Shown one piece after another: positions 46,569 through 56,085 of a stretch of 64,000 bases of DNA. This DNA comes from Kribbella turkmenica (GTDB lineage: Bacteria; Actinomycetota; Actinomycetes; Propionibacteriales; Kribbellaceae): positions 32,926-96,925 of the forward strand of contig NZ_SMKR01000004.1 of assembly GCF_004348725.1 (NCBI RefSeq), read 5' to 3'. The notes below the pieces were generated by a model, which did no database searches, was not told the DNA's origin, and saw only the letters and a list, made by a program, of their open reading frames with translations. Each line of letters begins with the position of its first letter. Position 1 is the first letter of the stretch. The translations under genes and the position numbers were made by a program.

Positions 46569-48155
46569 TCAGCGACGCCCGGTCCGGCCGTGTGCGGCTG
46601 CCCACGCGGCGGCCTCGGCCCGGTTCTGCACTCCCAGCTTGGCCAGGACGTTGCTCACGTGGTGGGAGGCGGTCTTGGGGCTGATGTAGAGCCTTTCGGC
46701 GATCTGCGGGTTGCTCAGACCCTGAGACACGAGTGCGAGCACTTCCGTCTCGCGGTCGGTGAGCGACCCGACACGGCGTACGCCGGTACGCGCCGGGCCG
46801 CCGAGCGTGCGCAGCAGCGCGGTGGCCCGGTCCAGCTCGAGGTTCGCGCCGAGCCAGGCACAGGACTCCGCGGCGGTCCGGGCCTCCGCCCTCGCCAGCG
46901 CCGGGTCCTCGGCTTGCACGAGTTCGGCGAGCCGCAGCCTGGCACAGGCGGCCTCCAAGGGGAGTTGGGCCGCGGCGAAGCTGGCGATCGCGCTCTCCAG
47001 TTCCTCGACAACACCATCGAGCCCCGACCCGCTCCTCCCCCCGGCAGCGGCGGCGGCCACGCAGGCATTGCTTTGTCGGGCGTAGCCCACCAGAGCCTCG
47101 ACCGGGTCAGAGGCGGTCAGCTCGACCATTGTTCGAGCGGTGCGCGTCGCCGCGGACACATCACCGCAGGCCACCTGCATCTCGGTCAGTAGAGCCATCA
47201 CCGGCACATCGAGGAGGCCCCTCCCCTGCCTGCCCAACGCACGCTCCAGTCGTGCAGCCACCACACCGCGCTCGGCGGCGTCGCCCGCAGTGAGCCACTC
47301 CGTCCGCGCCCACGGCCGCAGGGCATAAGCATCCACTGCCTGTCCGGCGAGCAGCTCGCGGCACTCACTCAGCCGCCCCTGCCGTACCCTGAGCTCGGCG
47401 AGCCGCGCCAGCGCCGCGGAGCGGAGCGCCCGGTAGCTGGCGTCGTAGAGGCGCAGCGACTCCTCGAGTTCGTGCTCGGCCTCGTCCCACCGTCCGGCGA
47501 CCACCAGGATGCCCCCGTAGTGCGTGCGGCAGATCGCTGATGCCCACGCCACAGCGGGGCGGTCGCCAAGCGGCGACGTGACTCGCTGCCAATCTTCTGC
47601 CCGCCGGACGTCGAGGGTGCTCTCGCAGGCGACCAGCAGCTTGCAATAGATCTCACCCGCCACTACCGGGCTCGTGACCTCACCTCCGCGAGCAGCGGCA
47701 GCGGCCTCGTCGAGCTGGCGCATCCCTTCGCTGACCCTTCCCTCCTCGACCAGCGCCAGGCCGGCGAAGGCGAGCGCGTCGAAGCGTAGGTCATTGTCAC
47801 CGAAACGCTGCGCGAGACGGGTCGCCTCGTCGACGAGCTCAGCCCGCACCGCCGGGTCAGCCGTGTACAGCACGCGGGACAGGGCGACCCAGCCGGCCTC
47901 GGCACAATCACCCGCCTGCTCTGCCAGGTGCGTGGCGCGTTCGATCCAGCCCTGGGCGACCGCCTGGTTACCGAAGAACGCGAGGTGGTCGAAGGCGATC
48001 TGGTAGGCCGCGAGGTAGGCCGCACGGCGGAGGTCGCCACGCTCTCGCCAGTGGGCGAAGGCACGCTCACGCAGCGCCAAGGACGCCGCATAGTCACCGG
48101 CCTCGGCGCACTGGTCCGCCTGCCGCTCGAGCAGCCGGAGGTCCACGGTACCCAC
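46569..48155 (-). CDS. LuxR-family regulator with helical-repeat sensor part
   Basis: A 528-residue protein with a C-terminal LuxR/FixJ helix-turn-helix at about 465-520 (LTDRETEVLALVSQGLSNPQIAERLYISPKTASHHVSNVL). The remaining 450 residues are Ala/Leu/Glu-rich helix pairs resembling TPR repeats. No Walker A is seen, so it resembles the ATPase-less remainder of a LAL regulator. GTG 48155 is preferred because GATAAT ends six bases upstream (leaderless); a GTG at 48146 is the alternative. It is divergent from the methyltransferase gene, its likely target. Confidence 0.85.
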   Translation of the reverse strand: MGTVDLRLLERQADQCAEAGDYAASLALRERAFAHWRERGDLRRAAYLAAYQIAFDHLAFFGNQAVAQGWIERATHLAEQAGDCAEAGWVALSRVLYTADPAVRAELVDEATRLAQRFGDNDLRFDALAFAGLALVEEGRVSEGMRQLDEAAAAARGGEVTSPVVAGEIYCKLLVACESTLDVRRAEDWQRVTSPLGDRPAVAWASAICRTHYGGILVVAGRWDEAEHELEESLRLYDASYRALRSAALARLAELRVRQGRLSECRELLAGQAVDAYALRPWARTEWLTAGDAAERGVVAARLERALGRQGRGLLDVPVMALLTEMQVACGDVSAATRTARTMVELTASDPVEALVGYARQSNACVAAAAAGGRSGSGLDGVVEELESAIASFAAAQLPLEAACARLRLAELVQAEDPALARAEARTAAESCAWLGANLELDRATALLRTLGGPARTGVRRVGSLTDRETEVLALVSQGLSNPQIAERLYISPKTASHHVSNVLAKLGVQNRAEAAAWAAAHGRTGRR

Positions 48156-48252
48156 GCCCTCATTATCGGCCGGATGTCGAATAGGGCATCTGTCCGATGC
48201 TCCGCGAGACCAGACCGGGCAGTGTGAGCAGAACCCGGCACAGGAGACCACG

Positions 48253-49056
48253 ATGGCAACCACAGAGACCTTCCAGATCACTCCCGAGCAGGCCGAGCTC
48301 TACGAGGAACGGTTCGTCCCCGCCCTGTTCGCACACTGGGTCGACGCCGTGCTCGACGCGGCCGACGTGCGGGCCGGCCAGGACGTTCTCGACGTCGCCT
48401 GCGGGACGGGGATCGTCGCCCGGCATGCAGCGGAGCGCGTCGGGGCGACCGGGCACGTCACCGGACTGGACCTGAATCAGGCGATGCTGGCGGTGGCCGC
48501 CCGGCGGGGACCGGACCTGACCTGGCAGCAGGGCGACGTGGCGGCGTTGCCGTTCGAGGACGGGTCCTTCGACGCCGTCACCTGCCAGTCCGCCGCCATG
48601 TTCTTTCCTGACGTTGTCGGCGCACTGCGTGAGATGGGACGCGTGACCCGACCCGGCGGGAAGGTGGCGGTGCAGGTGTTCGACCTCCGCGAGGACCAGC
48701 CCGCCTACGGTCCGTGGATCGCCATGGTGGGCCGGCATGCCGGGGCAGACGCGGTGCGGATGCTCGGGACTTACTGGGTGCACGGGGACCGTGAGCTCAT
48801 GTGCGAGCGGTGTGCCGCCGCCGGGCTTCGGGTGACCGCGATTCACAACCACGAGCGGCCGGCGACCTTCCCGTCCGTGGAGGCGATGGTGCTGACCGAG
48901 GTGAACGCCACCCCGCTCGCCGACCGGCTCTCGCAGGCGGAGTTGGAGGCGATCGTCGCAGACTCCTACGCCATCTACGAGCCGTTCCGGACCGAGAGCG
49001 AGGAGCAGTTGACGATTCCGCTGACCGGGTACGTGCTGGTCGCAACCCCCGAGTGA
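48253..49056 (+). CDS. SAM-dependent methyltransferase, class I
   Basis: A 267-residue Methyltransf_11/25-type enzyme. The SAM motif VLDVACGTGIVAR is near 46-58, acidic motif II TGLDLN follows, then QGDVAALPFEDGSFDAVTCQ and the post-motif VTRPGGKVAV. The C-terminal part resembles UbiE-like enzymes acting on small molecules, but the substrate is unknown. There is an AGGAG site before the ATG. It is divergent from the LuxR regulator and followed by the NTF2-like gene. Confidence 0.9.
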   Translation: MATTETFQITPEQAELYEERFVPALFAHWVDAVLDAADVRAGQDVLDVACGTGIVARHAAERVGATGHVTGLDLNQAMLAVAARRGPDLTWQQGDVAALPFEDGSFDAVTCQSAAMFFPDVVGALREMGRVTRPGGKVAVQVFDLREDQPAYGPWIAMVGRHAGADAVRMLGTYWVHGDRELMCERCAAAGLRVTAIHNHERPATFPSVEAMVLTEVNATPLADRLSQAELEAIVADSYAIYEPFRTESEEQLTIPLTGYVLVATPE

Positions 49057-49096
49057 CACCGCTGCCCGCGAGCCGAGGCCATGATCGGAGAGTGAC

Positions 49097-49498
49097 ATGA
49101 CCCACGACCGGCACACGATCGATCGCCATTCCAACGCGATGGATCTCGCGGAGGCTGAGGCCGTCGAGGCCGTGGTCCGTGACTACATCGACGCGTGGCG
49201 CTCCAGCGATGCCCAGCGGATGGACCGTTCACTCCACGACGACCTGGTCAAGCGGACAACCAGTCACGCAGCTGTACCCGGCGACCTGAGCCGGGTCACC
49301 AAGACCCAGATGGTGCAGCTCACGCGCGTCGGCGGCGGCCGCTCGCCCAACGCGGCCGTTGAGGTCATCGTGCATCACGTCGAAGGGGACATCGCCTCGG
49401 CCCAGGTCGCGACCGAGGAATACCCCGACTACGTGCATCTGTCGAAGACGAGCGGCGCCTGGCGCATCGTCCACGACCTGTACCGGCAGCGGACCTGA
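49097..49498 (+). CDS. NTF2-like (lumazine-binding-like) protein
   Basis: A 133-residue single-domain protein. EAVEAVVRDYIDAWRSSDAQRMDRSLHDDLVKR is the first helix pair, and the C-terminus (ATEEYPDYVHLSKTSGAWRIVHDLYRQR) matches the Lumazine_bd_2/NTF2-like sheet. Usually binding proteins or cryptic hydrolases; function unknown. It is 40 bases behind the methyltransferase and probably co-transcribed. Confidence 0.85.
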   Translation: MTHDRHTIDRHSNAMDLAEAEAVEAVVRDYIDAWRSSDAQRMDRSLHDDLVKRTTSHAAVPGDLSRVTKTQMVQLTRVGGGRSPNAAVEVIVHHVEGDIASAQVATEEYPDYVHLSKTSGAWRIVHDLYRQRT

Positions 49499-49532
49499 CC
49501 TCGCGATCCCATCAAGGACACTGAATCCGTGC

Positions 49533-49567
49533 AGAAGCCCCGGACGGCCAGTGCCGTCCGGGCTTCT
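49533..49567. terminator. Intrinsic terminator between convergent genes
   Basis: A 15-bp stem with one bulged C and a CAGT loop (arms 49533-49548 and 49553-49567), with TTC-rich flanks, lies between the NTF2-like gene and the DUF3352 gene. It can serve both strands. Confidence 0.75.
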
Positions 49568-49576
49568 TCGACGGGG

Positions 49577-51448
49577 TTATTTCGCGACTACTCGGAGGCT
49601 GAACTCGGCCTCGCCGTTGTCGGTGGAGCGGACGACGTAGCCGCCGGTGCGGAGGGCGGACAGGTCCTTGTCGGAGCTGAATCGCTTGCTCAGCGAGCCG
49701 GCCGCCTCGAAGTCGAGGTAGCCGATCGCGACCGCGCCCTTGGTGTCGGGCAGCGCCTGCGTGAAGTTCTCGGTTCCGCCGAGGTTGCCGCCCGTGAGAA
49801 CCTGCTCGGCGTACGACTGGTCGGTGGCGACCACCAGCGAGTCGCCGTCCTTGGCGGTCTCGATCGGGATGTCGGCCTCGGCCTTGCGGCGCAGCAGCGT
49901 GGTCAGCTTCTCCACCACCGGCTCGGCCTTGGCCGGGTCGGTCTTCATCCGGGCCGCGATCTTCGGACCGTTGCCGGCGTTCTTGTCGATGGCGACGGCG
50001 AGGTTCCTGCCCAGCAGGATCTTCAGGTCGTCCGGCAGCTTCAGACCGGTCTCCTCGGTGATGCCCTCGGTCAGCTCCTGGATGTTGCTGTTCGAAGCCT
50101 TCTCCAGCTGCTTCCACATCGTGTCGACCAGGTTCTCGCCGCCGGAGACCGCGAGCGCGGCCGCCGTGGTGTCGGGCAGCTGACCGATCAGCTCACCGGC
50201 GTCGGCGCCGTCGACCTTGGTGCTCCGGTCGCCGTGGACGATGCCTTTCAGCTCGACGTACGACGCGTCGAACCGCAGCGCGGCCGCCATCGACGCGTCC
50301 GAGATCCCGGCCAGCTGCTCCGACCGGACCTTGCCGGAGATCCCGGCAATGCCCTTCATGTCCGCCCAGACCGAGGCGAACCCCTGCTCGCCGAGGGCGT
50401 CCATGTCGGCGCTGAACCTCGCGTTCTTCTCCAGCGGATTGTCCTTGCTGGTGGCAACGGCCTGGTCGACGACGGCCTGGTCGTCGCCGAGCAGCACGTA
50501 ACCGTTGCTGAACGCGCGGCCGGGCTTCTCGTCCTCCGTGGCGAACAGCTTGTCCAGGCCCTTGGTGGCCTCGTCCTCGTTCTTCACCTCGACGGCGACC
50601 ACCACGTCGGGCTCGTCGCCGCCGTCGGCGGCGGGCAGCGCGGCCAGGCCGGCGCGTTCGCCGAGCCAGGGCTTGACGTCGTTCTCGTAGTCCACGTCGG
50701 CCAGGTCGTCACCGGCGTACTTCTTGATGCTCTCGAACAGCTTCTGCCGGAGGTCGTCCTGCTCACCGGTCAGGCCGAGGTTCTCCTTGACCGACGGGAA
50801 CTTCAGCATGAACCGGATCGCGGCGACCTTCTGGCCGGCCGACGGGTTCAGGTCGACGCGGGCGTAGGCGATCGCGTTTCCCGGCAGCACCGCGGCCGGC
50901 TGCTTGCCGCCGTTCAGCTTGCCGTAGGCGAAGATGCCGCCGCCGGCGACCACCAGCACCATCGCCAGCGCCGCGATCAGCGGGACCAGCTTGCCGCGCT
51001 TCTTCTTCGGCGCCGGCTGCCACTGCCGCTGCCCCGGTCCGTTGCCGGGCCCCTGCGGCGGCTGCCTGCCGACGTGCAGCTGCTCGTACGCCGACTGCCC
51101 ACCGGGTTGCCCGTACTGCGGCTGCCCGACGTATTGCGGACCCGGCTGCTGCGGCTGCCCGACGTATTGCGGACCCGGCTGCTGCGGCTGCCCGCCATAC
51201 TGCGGTCCGGGGTGCTGTGGACCCGGCTGCCCGTACTGCGGACCCGGCCGCCCGCCGTACTGCGGGCCGGGCTGCTGCTGGCCGGCTTGCTGCGGGCCGG
51301 GCTGACCGTACTGCCCCGGCTGCTGCCACGGAGCCTGTTGGTTGCCCTGAGCATTCACCGGCGGACGTTGCGTGCCGTACTGGTTCGGGTTCTGCGGGCC
51401 GCCGGCTCCCGGGTACTGCGGATCGGGCGGGGTGTTTCGGTCGGACAT
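49577..51448 (-). CDS. DUF3352 membrane-anchored protein
   Basis: A 623-residue protein. Residues 1-~148 are a Pro/Gln/Gly/Tyr-rich cytoplasmic tail with short repeats (GPQYVGQPQQ). A single transmembrane helix lies at about 153-175 after KKKRGK. The large extracellular part shows DUF3352 features (VLPGNAIAYARVDLNPSAGQK, LGERAGLAALP, GIAGISGKVR). The family is actinobacterial and of unknown function. The ATG at 51448 has GAGGGAG upstream. Confidence 0.88.
   Translation of the reverse strand: MSDRNTPPDPQYPGAGGPQNPNQYGTQRPPVNAQGNQQAPWQQPGQYGQPGPQQAGQQQPGPQYGGRPGPQYGQPGPQHPGPQYGGQPQQPGPQYVGQPQQPGPQYVGQPQYGQPGGQSAYEQLHVGRQPPQGPGNGPGQRQWQPAPKKKRGKLVPLIAALAMVLVVAGGGIFAYGKLNGGKQPAAVLPGNAIAYARVDLNPSAGQKVAAIRFMLKFPSVKENLGLTGEQDDLRQKLFESIKKYAGDDLADVDYENDVKPWLGERAGLAALPAADGGDEPDVVVAVEVKNEDEATKGLDKLFATEDEKPGRAFSNGYVLLGDDQAVVDQAVATSKDNPLEKNARFSADMDALGEQGFASVWADMKGIAGISGKVRSEQLAGISDASMAAALRFDASYVELKGIVHGDRSTKVDGADAGELIGQLPDTTAAALAVSGGENLVDTMWKQLEKASNSNIQELTEGITEETGLKLPDDLKILLGRNLAVAIDKNAGNGPKIAARMKTDPAKAEPVVEKLTTLLRRKAEADIPIETAKDGDSLVVATDQSYAEQVLTGGNLGGTENFTQALPDTKGAVAIGYLDFEAAGSLSKRFSSDKDLSALRTGGYVVRSTDNGEAEFSLRVVAK
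51121..51260 (-). repeat. Tandem 33-bp coding repeat
   Basis: Two identical 33-base units (51121-51153 and 51154-51186) are followed by degenerate copies. They encode the repeated GPQYVGQPQQP peptide in the tail of the DUF3352 protein. Confidence 0.8.
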
Positions 51449-51520
51449 ATGCTCCCTCACGTGGTCCAGCGGCCTCACCCGCCGGCTGGGTCGTGACTCG
51501 CAGCGACCCGACCAGACAGG

Positions 51521-52141
51521 CTAGTTCACCTGCGGCGAGGACTCGGACGCGCGAGGTTGCGAAGTGGTTGCAACCGGTTCGGCCCGCCAGGTGGTGGCGG
51601 CGATGATCGCGACCGCCAGCGCCGCACCGACCAACCATGCCGCAGCGGGGGTCCACGTGTGCAGTTCGAGCGGCGCTGGAACCAGGTCACCCGGTTTGGC
51701 CGCCTCGAGCCGCGGCTGGATCGGCTCGTGGCCGAGCAGCATGCCCACGCCCCAGGCGACGCCGGCGCCGAGAGCGGCACCGAGCGCCACGATCGCGACC
51801 GACCACGGACCGTAGTTCCGCAGCCACCAGAAAAGGGCGCCACCGAGCACCAGAGCGGTGATGAAACCGATCGCGGTGAAGGTGCCGTCCGGCCCGAAGA
51901 TCCGGGTCATCTGCTCCTCGCCGAGGGCACCGCCGTTCTCGTCGACGGTGTACTGCGCCAGCGGCGAGAACTGCTGCCACGCCCACCCCGCGACCACTCC
52001 GGCGACCAGGAAGACGACGACGGTGACCGCGATCGCCTTCGCCCACGGCAACGCCGGCTCCGGCGGAGGCGGCGTACCAAAAGGAACCCCCGACGGCGGG
52101 GGCAGGTACGGCGATGGCTGAGCAGGCTGCGGTTGCGTCAC
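51521..52141 (-). CDS. DUF2567-like membrane protein
   Basis: A 206-residue protein with a Pro-rich N-terminal tail and about four hydrophobic helices (AIAVTVVVFLVAGVVAGWAW; GFITALVLGGALFWWL; VAIVALGAALGAGVAWGVGMLLG; WLVGAALAVAIIAATTW). This layout matches the actinobacterial DUF2567 family, of unknown function. The GTG at 52141 is chosen because CACACT lies six bases upstream, as for a leaderless mRNA. It is upstream of the DUF3352 gene on the same strand. Confidence 0.78.
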   Translation of the reverse strand: MTQPQPAQPSPYLPPPSGVPFGTPPPPEPALPWAKAIAVTVVVFLVAGVVAGWAWQQFSPLAQYTVDENGGALGEEQMTRIFGPDGTFTAIGFITALVLGGALFWWLRNYGPWSVAIVALGAALGAGVAWGVGMLLGHEPIQPRLEAAKPGDLVPAPLELHTWTPAAAWLVGAALAVAIIAATTWRAEPVATTSQPRASESSPQVN

Positions 52142-52284
52142 CTCGACAGTGTGCCGCACCCGATCCACCGCGACCCAATCGACCGGCCGACCGGGGATCC
52201 ACCGCCGCCCGAGCCGACGTCCACGTGTCTGCCCGCCCTTGGCGGCGACCGACCGTGCCTCCGTACGTCAGGCGAGGCTGACCG

Positions 52285-52304
52285 GCCGGCTGTTCTCAGC
52301 CGGC
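52285..52304 (-). terminator. Hairpin at the end of dnaE
   Basis: GCCGGCTG (52285-52292) and CAGCCGGC (52297-52304) form an 8-bp stem with a four-base loop. The loop and stem include the dnaE stop codon. Short, without a U-tract; a weak terminator at best. Confidence 0.4.
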
Positions 52305-55300
52305 GAGGCAGGAAGGGCCGAGCAGGGCTTTGAGATCGGCCATCAGCGCCGACGTCGGGGTCACCCGGAAGCGGTCGCCGATGCGCATCACCGTGGTCTT
52401 CTGCCGGGCCTGCAGCCGGAGCTGCACCTCGGTCATGCCCGGGTGCGACTGCAGGACGTCGCGGAGCTGCTCGACGACCGGTGGCGTGCACCGGTTGACC
52501 GCCATCGTGATCACCACCGGTCCGCTCGGCCCCTCGGTCAGGTCCGGGACGACGACCTCGTTGCCGCTCAGCTCGATCCGGTCCTCACGCCGCCGGACCC
52601 GGCCCTTCATCAGGATGATCGCGTCGTTGGTGAGCAGGTGCGCGTGCAACTGGTACGCCGAGGAGAACATCATCACCTCGATCGAACCTTCCAGGTCCTC
52701 GATGGTGACGATCGCGTAGATGTCGCCGCGCTTGTTCACCTTCCGCTGGACCGCGGTGACCAGGCCGCCGATGGTGACCTGCGAACCGTCCGGCCGGTCC
52801 TCGTCGGCGAGCAGCTGACCGATCGTGCAGTCGCTGCCGTTGGTGAGCACGTGCTCGACACCGAACAGAGGGTGGTCGGAGACGTACAAGCCGAGCATGT
52901 CCCGCTCGTGCGCGAGCTTGGTCGCCTTGTCCCACTCCTCGATCTCCGGGACCGTGACCGTGAGCCGGCTGTTGCCCTCACCCTCGGCGGCCTCGTCGTC
53001 CCCCATCGAGAACAGGTCGAACTGACCGTGCGCCTCGTTCCGCTTCAGGTCGATGGCCTCGTCGACGGCCTGCTCGTGCACCGCCACGACCGCGCGCCGG
53101 GCGTGCCCCATCGAGTCGAACGACCCCGCTTTGGCCAGCGACTCGATCACCCGCTTGTTGCAGACCGGCAGCGGCACCTTGTCGATGAAGTCGACGAAGT
53201 CGGTGAACCGGCCACTCTCCTCCCGGGACGCGACGATCTCGGCCACCACGTTCACGCCGACGTTGCGGATCGCGGACAGGCCGAAGCGGATGTCGGTGCC
53301 GACCGGGGTGAAGTTCGAGTCCGACTCGTTCACGTCCGGCGGGAGAACCTTGATGCCCATCCGGCGGCACTCGTTCAGGTAGATGGCCATCTTGTCCTTG
53401 TCGTCCTTCACGGACGTCAGGACGGCGGCCATGTACTCCGCCGGGTAGTTCGCCTTGAGGTACGCCGTCCAGTACGAGACCAGCCCGTACGCCGCCGAGT
53501 GCGCCTTGTTGAACGCGTAGTCGGAGAACGGGACCAGCACGTCCCACAGGGCCTTGATCGAGCCCTCGGAGAAGCCGTTCGCCTTCATTCCCTCGGAGAA
53601 GCCGACGTACTCCGCGTCCAGCACCTCGCGCTTCTTCTTGCCCATCGCCCGGCGGAGCAGGTCCGCCTTGCCGAGCGTGTAGCCCGCGAGCTGCTGGGCG
53701 ATCGCCATCACCTGCTCCTGGTAGACGATCAGGCCGTACGTCGTCCCGAGGATCGGTTCGAGGGCGTCGGCGAGCTCGTCGTGCGGGTAGCTGATCTCCT
53801 GCTGCTTGTTCTTGCGCAGGGCGTAGTTGGTGTGGCTGTTCGCACCCATCGGGCCGGGCCGGTAGAGCGCGCCGACCGCGGAGATGTCCTCGAAGTTGTC
53901 GGGCTTCATCAGCCGCAGCAGCGCCCGCATCGGGCCGCCGTCGAACTGGAAGACGCCGAGGGTGTCACCGCGGCCGAGCAGCTCGAAGGTGGGACCGTCG
54001 TCGAGCGTCTTGGCCAGCTCGTCCAGGTCCAGCGTGATGCCGCGGCTGGCCTCGACGTTCTTGACCGCGTCGTCCATGATCGTCAGGTTGCGCAGGCCCA
54101 GGAAGTCCATCTTGACCAGGCCGAGCGTCTCGCAGCTCGGGTAGTCGAACTGGGTGATGACCTGGCCGTCCTGCTCGCGGCGCATGATCGGGATCAGGTC
54201 GATCAGCGGCTCGCTGGACATGATCACGCCGGCCGCGTGCACACCCCACTGGCGCTTCAGGTTCTCCAGGCCGCGGGCGGTGTCGACGATCTTGCGGACG
54301 TCCTGGTCGGACTCGTACAGCTGGCGGAACTCGCCGGCCTCGGAGTACCGCTTGTGCTGGGGGTCGAAGATCCCGGACAGCGGGATGTCCTTGCCCATCA
54401 CCGAGGGCGGCATCGCCTTGGTGATCCGGTCGCCCATCGCGAACGGGTAGTCCAGCACCCGGCCGGCGTCCTTGATCGCCTGCTTGGCCTTGATCGTGCC
54501 GTAGGTGACGATCATCGCGACCCGGTCGTCGCCGTACTTCTCGGTGACGTAGCGGATCACCTCGGGGCGGCGGCGGTCGTCGAAGTCGATGTCGAAGTCG
54601 GGCATCGACATCCGCTCGGGGTTCAGGAAGCGCTCGAAGATCAGGCCGTGCTGGAGCGGGTCGAGGTCGGTGATCCGCATCGCGTACGCGCACATCGAGC
54701 CGGCGCCGGAACCGCGGCCCGGGCCGACCCGGATGCCGTGCTCCTTGGCCCAGTTGATGAAGTCCGCGACCACCAGGAAGTACCCGGCGTACCCCTTCGA
54801 GGTGATGACCTCGATCTCGTACTCCGCCTGCTTGCGGACCACGTCCGGGATGCCTTCGGGGTACCGCTTGTGCAGGCCGGTCTCGACCTCGGCGACGAAC
54901 CAGGACTCCTCGTTGTGGCCCTCGGGGCAGGGGAAGCGCGGCATGAACCGGCCCTCGCCCTCGGTGAAGCTGACATCGCACTGCTCGGCGATCAGCAGCG
55001 TGTTGTCACACGCTTCCGGCAGCTCCTTCCACACCTCGCGCATCTCGGCCGCGGTCTTGACGTAGAACTCGTTCGCGTCGAACTTGAACCGGTTCGGGTC
55101 GGACAGCGTGGAGCCGGACTGGACGCACAGCAGCGCCGCGTGCGCGGTGGCGTCCTCGGGCTTGGTGTAGTGCAGGTCGTTGGTCGCGACCAGCGGCAGG
55201 TCGAGCTCGCGGGCCAGCTTGAGCAGGTCCTTCTGGACGTCCCGCTCGATGCCGAGCCCGTGGTCCATCAGCTCGCAGTAGAAGTTCTCCTTGCCGAAGA

Positions 55301-55844
55301 TGTCGCGGAACTCCGCGGCCGCCTCGACGGCCTCCTTGTACTGCCCGAGCCGGAGCCGGGTCTGCACCTCGCCGGACGGGCAGCCGGTGGTCGCGATCAG
55401 GCCCTGGCCGTAGGTGTTCAGCAGCTCGCGGTCCATCCGGGGCTTGAAGTAGTAGCCCTCGAGGCTGGCCAGCGAGCTCATCTTGAACAGGTTGTGCATG
55501 CCGGAGGTGTTCTTCGCCAGCAGCGTCATGTGCGTGTAGGCACCGCTGCCGGAGACGTCGTCGCGGCCCGCGTTCGCGTCGCCCCACTTGACCCGCTTGC
55601 GCTCGCTGCGGTGGGTGTGCGGGGTGAGGTACGCCTCCACGCCGATGATCGGCTTCACGTCGTACTTCTTCGCCGTCCGCCAGAACTCGTAGGCGCCGAA
55701 CACGTAGCCGTGGTCGGTGGTGGCGATCGCCGGCATGCCCATCTCCTGGGCGGTCTTGAACAACTCGTCGATCCGCGCGGCGCCGTCCAGCATCGAGTAC
55801 TCGGTGTGCACGTGTAGATGCACGAAACTGTCGCTGGACGCCAT
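52296..55844 (-). CDS. dnaE: DNA polymerase III alpha subunit
   Basis: The replicative polymerase, 1182 residues. An N-terminal PHP domain comes first (FVHLHVHTEYSMLDGA). The polymerase core has the catalytic acidic motif PDFDIDFDD at 415-423 (Asp418 and Asp420 match the essential pair of E. coli). A beta-clamp-binding stretch near QFDLFSM (about 945) and a C-terminal OB domain (VTIGGLVTAVQRKVNKRG) follow. The ATG at 55844 gives the family N-terminus exactly. It sits downstream of the lspA/rluA-type cluster, as in other actinobacteria, but two extra genes intervene. Confidence 0.97.
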   Translation of the reverse strand: MASSDSFVHLHVHTEYSMLDGAARIDELFKTAQEMGMPAIATTDHGYVFGAYEFWRTAKKYDVKPIIGVEAYLTPHTHRSERKRVKWGDANAGRDDVSGSGAYTHMTLLAKNTSGMHNLFKMSSLASLEGYYFKPRMDRELLNTYGQGLIATTGCPSGEVQTRLRLGQYKEAVEAAAEFRDIFGKENFYCELMDHGLGIERDVQKDLLKLARELDLPLVATNDLHYTKPEDATAHAALLCVQSGSTLSDPNRFKFDANEFYVKTAAEMREVWKELPEACDNTLLIAEQCDVSFTEGEGRFMPRFPCPEGHNEESWFVAEVETGLHKRYPEGIPDVVRKQAEYEIEVITSKGYAGYFLVVADFINWAKEHGIRVGPGRGSGAGSMCAYAMRITDLDPLQHGLIFERFLNPERMSMPDFDIDFDDRRRPEVIRYVTEKYGDDRVAMIVTYGTIKAKQAIKDAGRVLDYPFAMGDRITKAMPPSVMGKDIPLSGIFDPQHKRYSEAGEFRQLYESDQDVRKIVDTARGLENLKRQWGVHAAGVIMSSEPLIDLIPIMRREQDGQVITQFDYPSCETLGLVKMDFLGLRNLTIMDDAVKNVEASRGITLDLDELAKTLDDGPTFELLGRGDTLGVFQFDGGPMRALLRLMKPDNFEDISAVGALYRPGPMGANSHTNYALRKNKQQEISYPHDELADALEPILGTTYGLIVYQEQVMAIAQQLAGYTLGKADLLRRAMGKKKREVLDAEYVGFSEGMKANGFSEGSIKALWDVLVPFSDYAFNKAHSAAYGLVSYWTAYLKANYPAEYMAAVLTSVKDDKDKMAIYLNECRRMGIKVLPPDVNESDSNFTPVGTDIRFGLSAIRNVGVNVVAEIVASREESGRFTDFVDFIDKVPLPVCNKRVIESLAKAGSFDSMGHARRAVVAVHEQAVDEAIDLKRNEAHGQFDLFSMGDDEAAEGEGNSRLTVTVPEIEEWDKATKLAHERDMLGLYVSDHPLFGVEHVLTNGSDCTIGQLLADEDRPDGSQVTIGGLVTAVQRKVNKRGDIYAIVTIEDLEGSIEVMMFSSAYQLHAHLLTNDAIILMKGRVRRREDRIELSGNEVVVPDLTEGPSGPVVITMAVNRCTPPVVEQLRDVLQSHPGMTEVQLRLQARQKTTVMRIGDRFRVTPTSALMADLKALLGPSCLAG

Positions 55845-56085
55845 GTCTGCGCAGACCTCCCAGGGCGTGAGTGAGGGTGACTCGAAGCAGCCTAATCGGG
55901 TCCACCGACAAGTTCCGTGAGGGGCCTGCCTGGCACGCCGATGCGGTCGCTATCCGGACCCCGAGAGGAAGGTGGAGCGGCCGACCTGACGCAGGAAGGG
56001 TCTCAGGGAGATCAGGCTCGACTACCACTGACTCGGCGTAGGCCCGACCCGCGCCGTTGAGACCGCCAGGGCGCACACTGTGGAC

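Noticed and set aside
48253..49056. Methyltransferase considered as ubiE/menG
   Set aside because: The fold motifs are shared by many small-molecule methyltransferases, and no menaquinone genes are near.
51121..51260. Tandem 33-bp repeats considered as a CRISPR array
   Set aside because: Units are contiguous without unique spacers, in frame, and code for the Pro/Gln-rich tail of the DUF3352 protein.
52149..55817. A 1222-codon open frame antisense to dnaE
   Set aside because: High GC at third positions keeps the opposite strand open. Its translation is Arg/Val/His/Asp-rich, without any family motif, and dnaE itself is complete and canonical.
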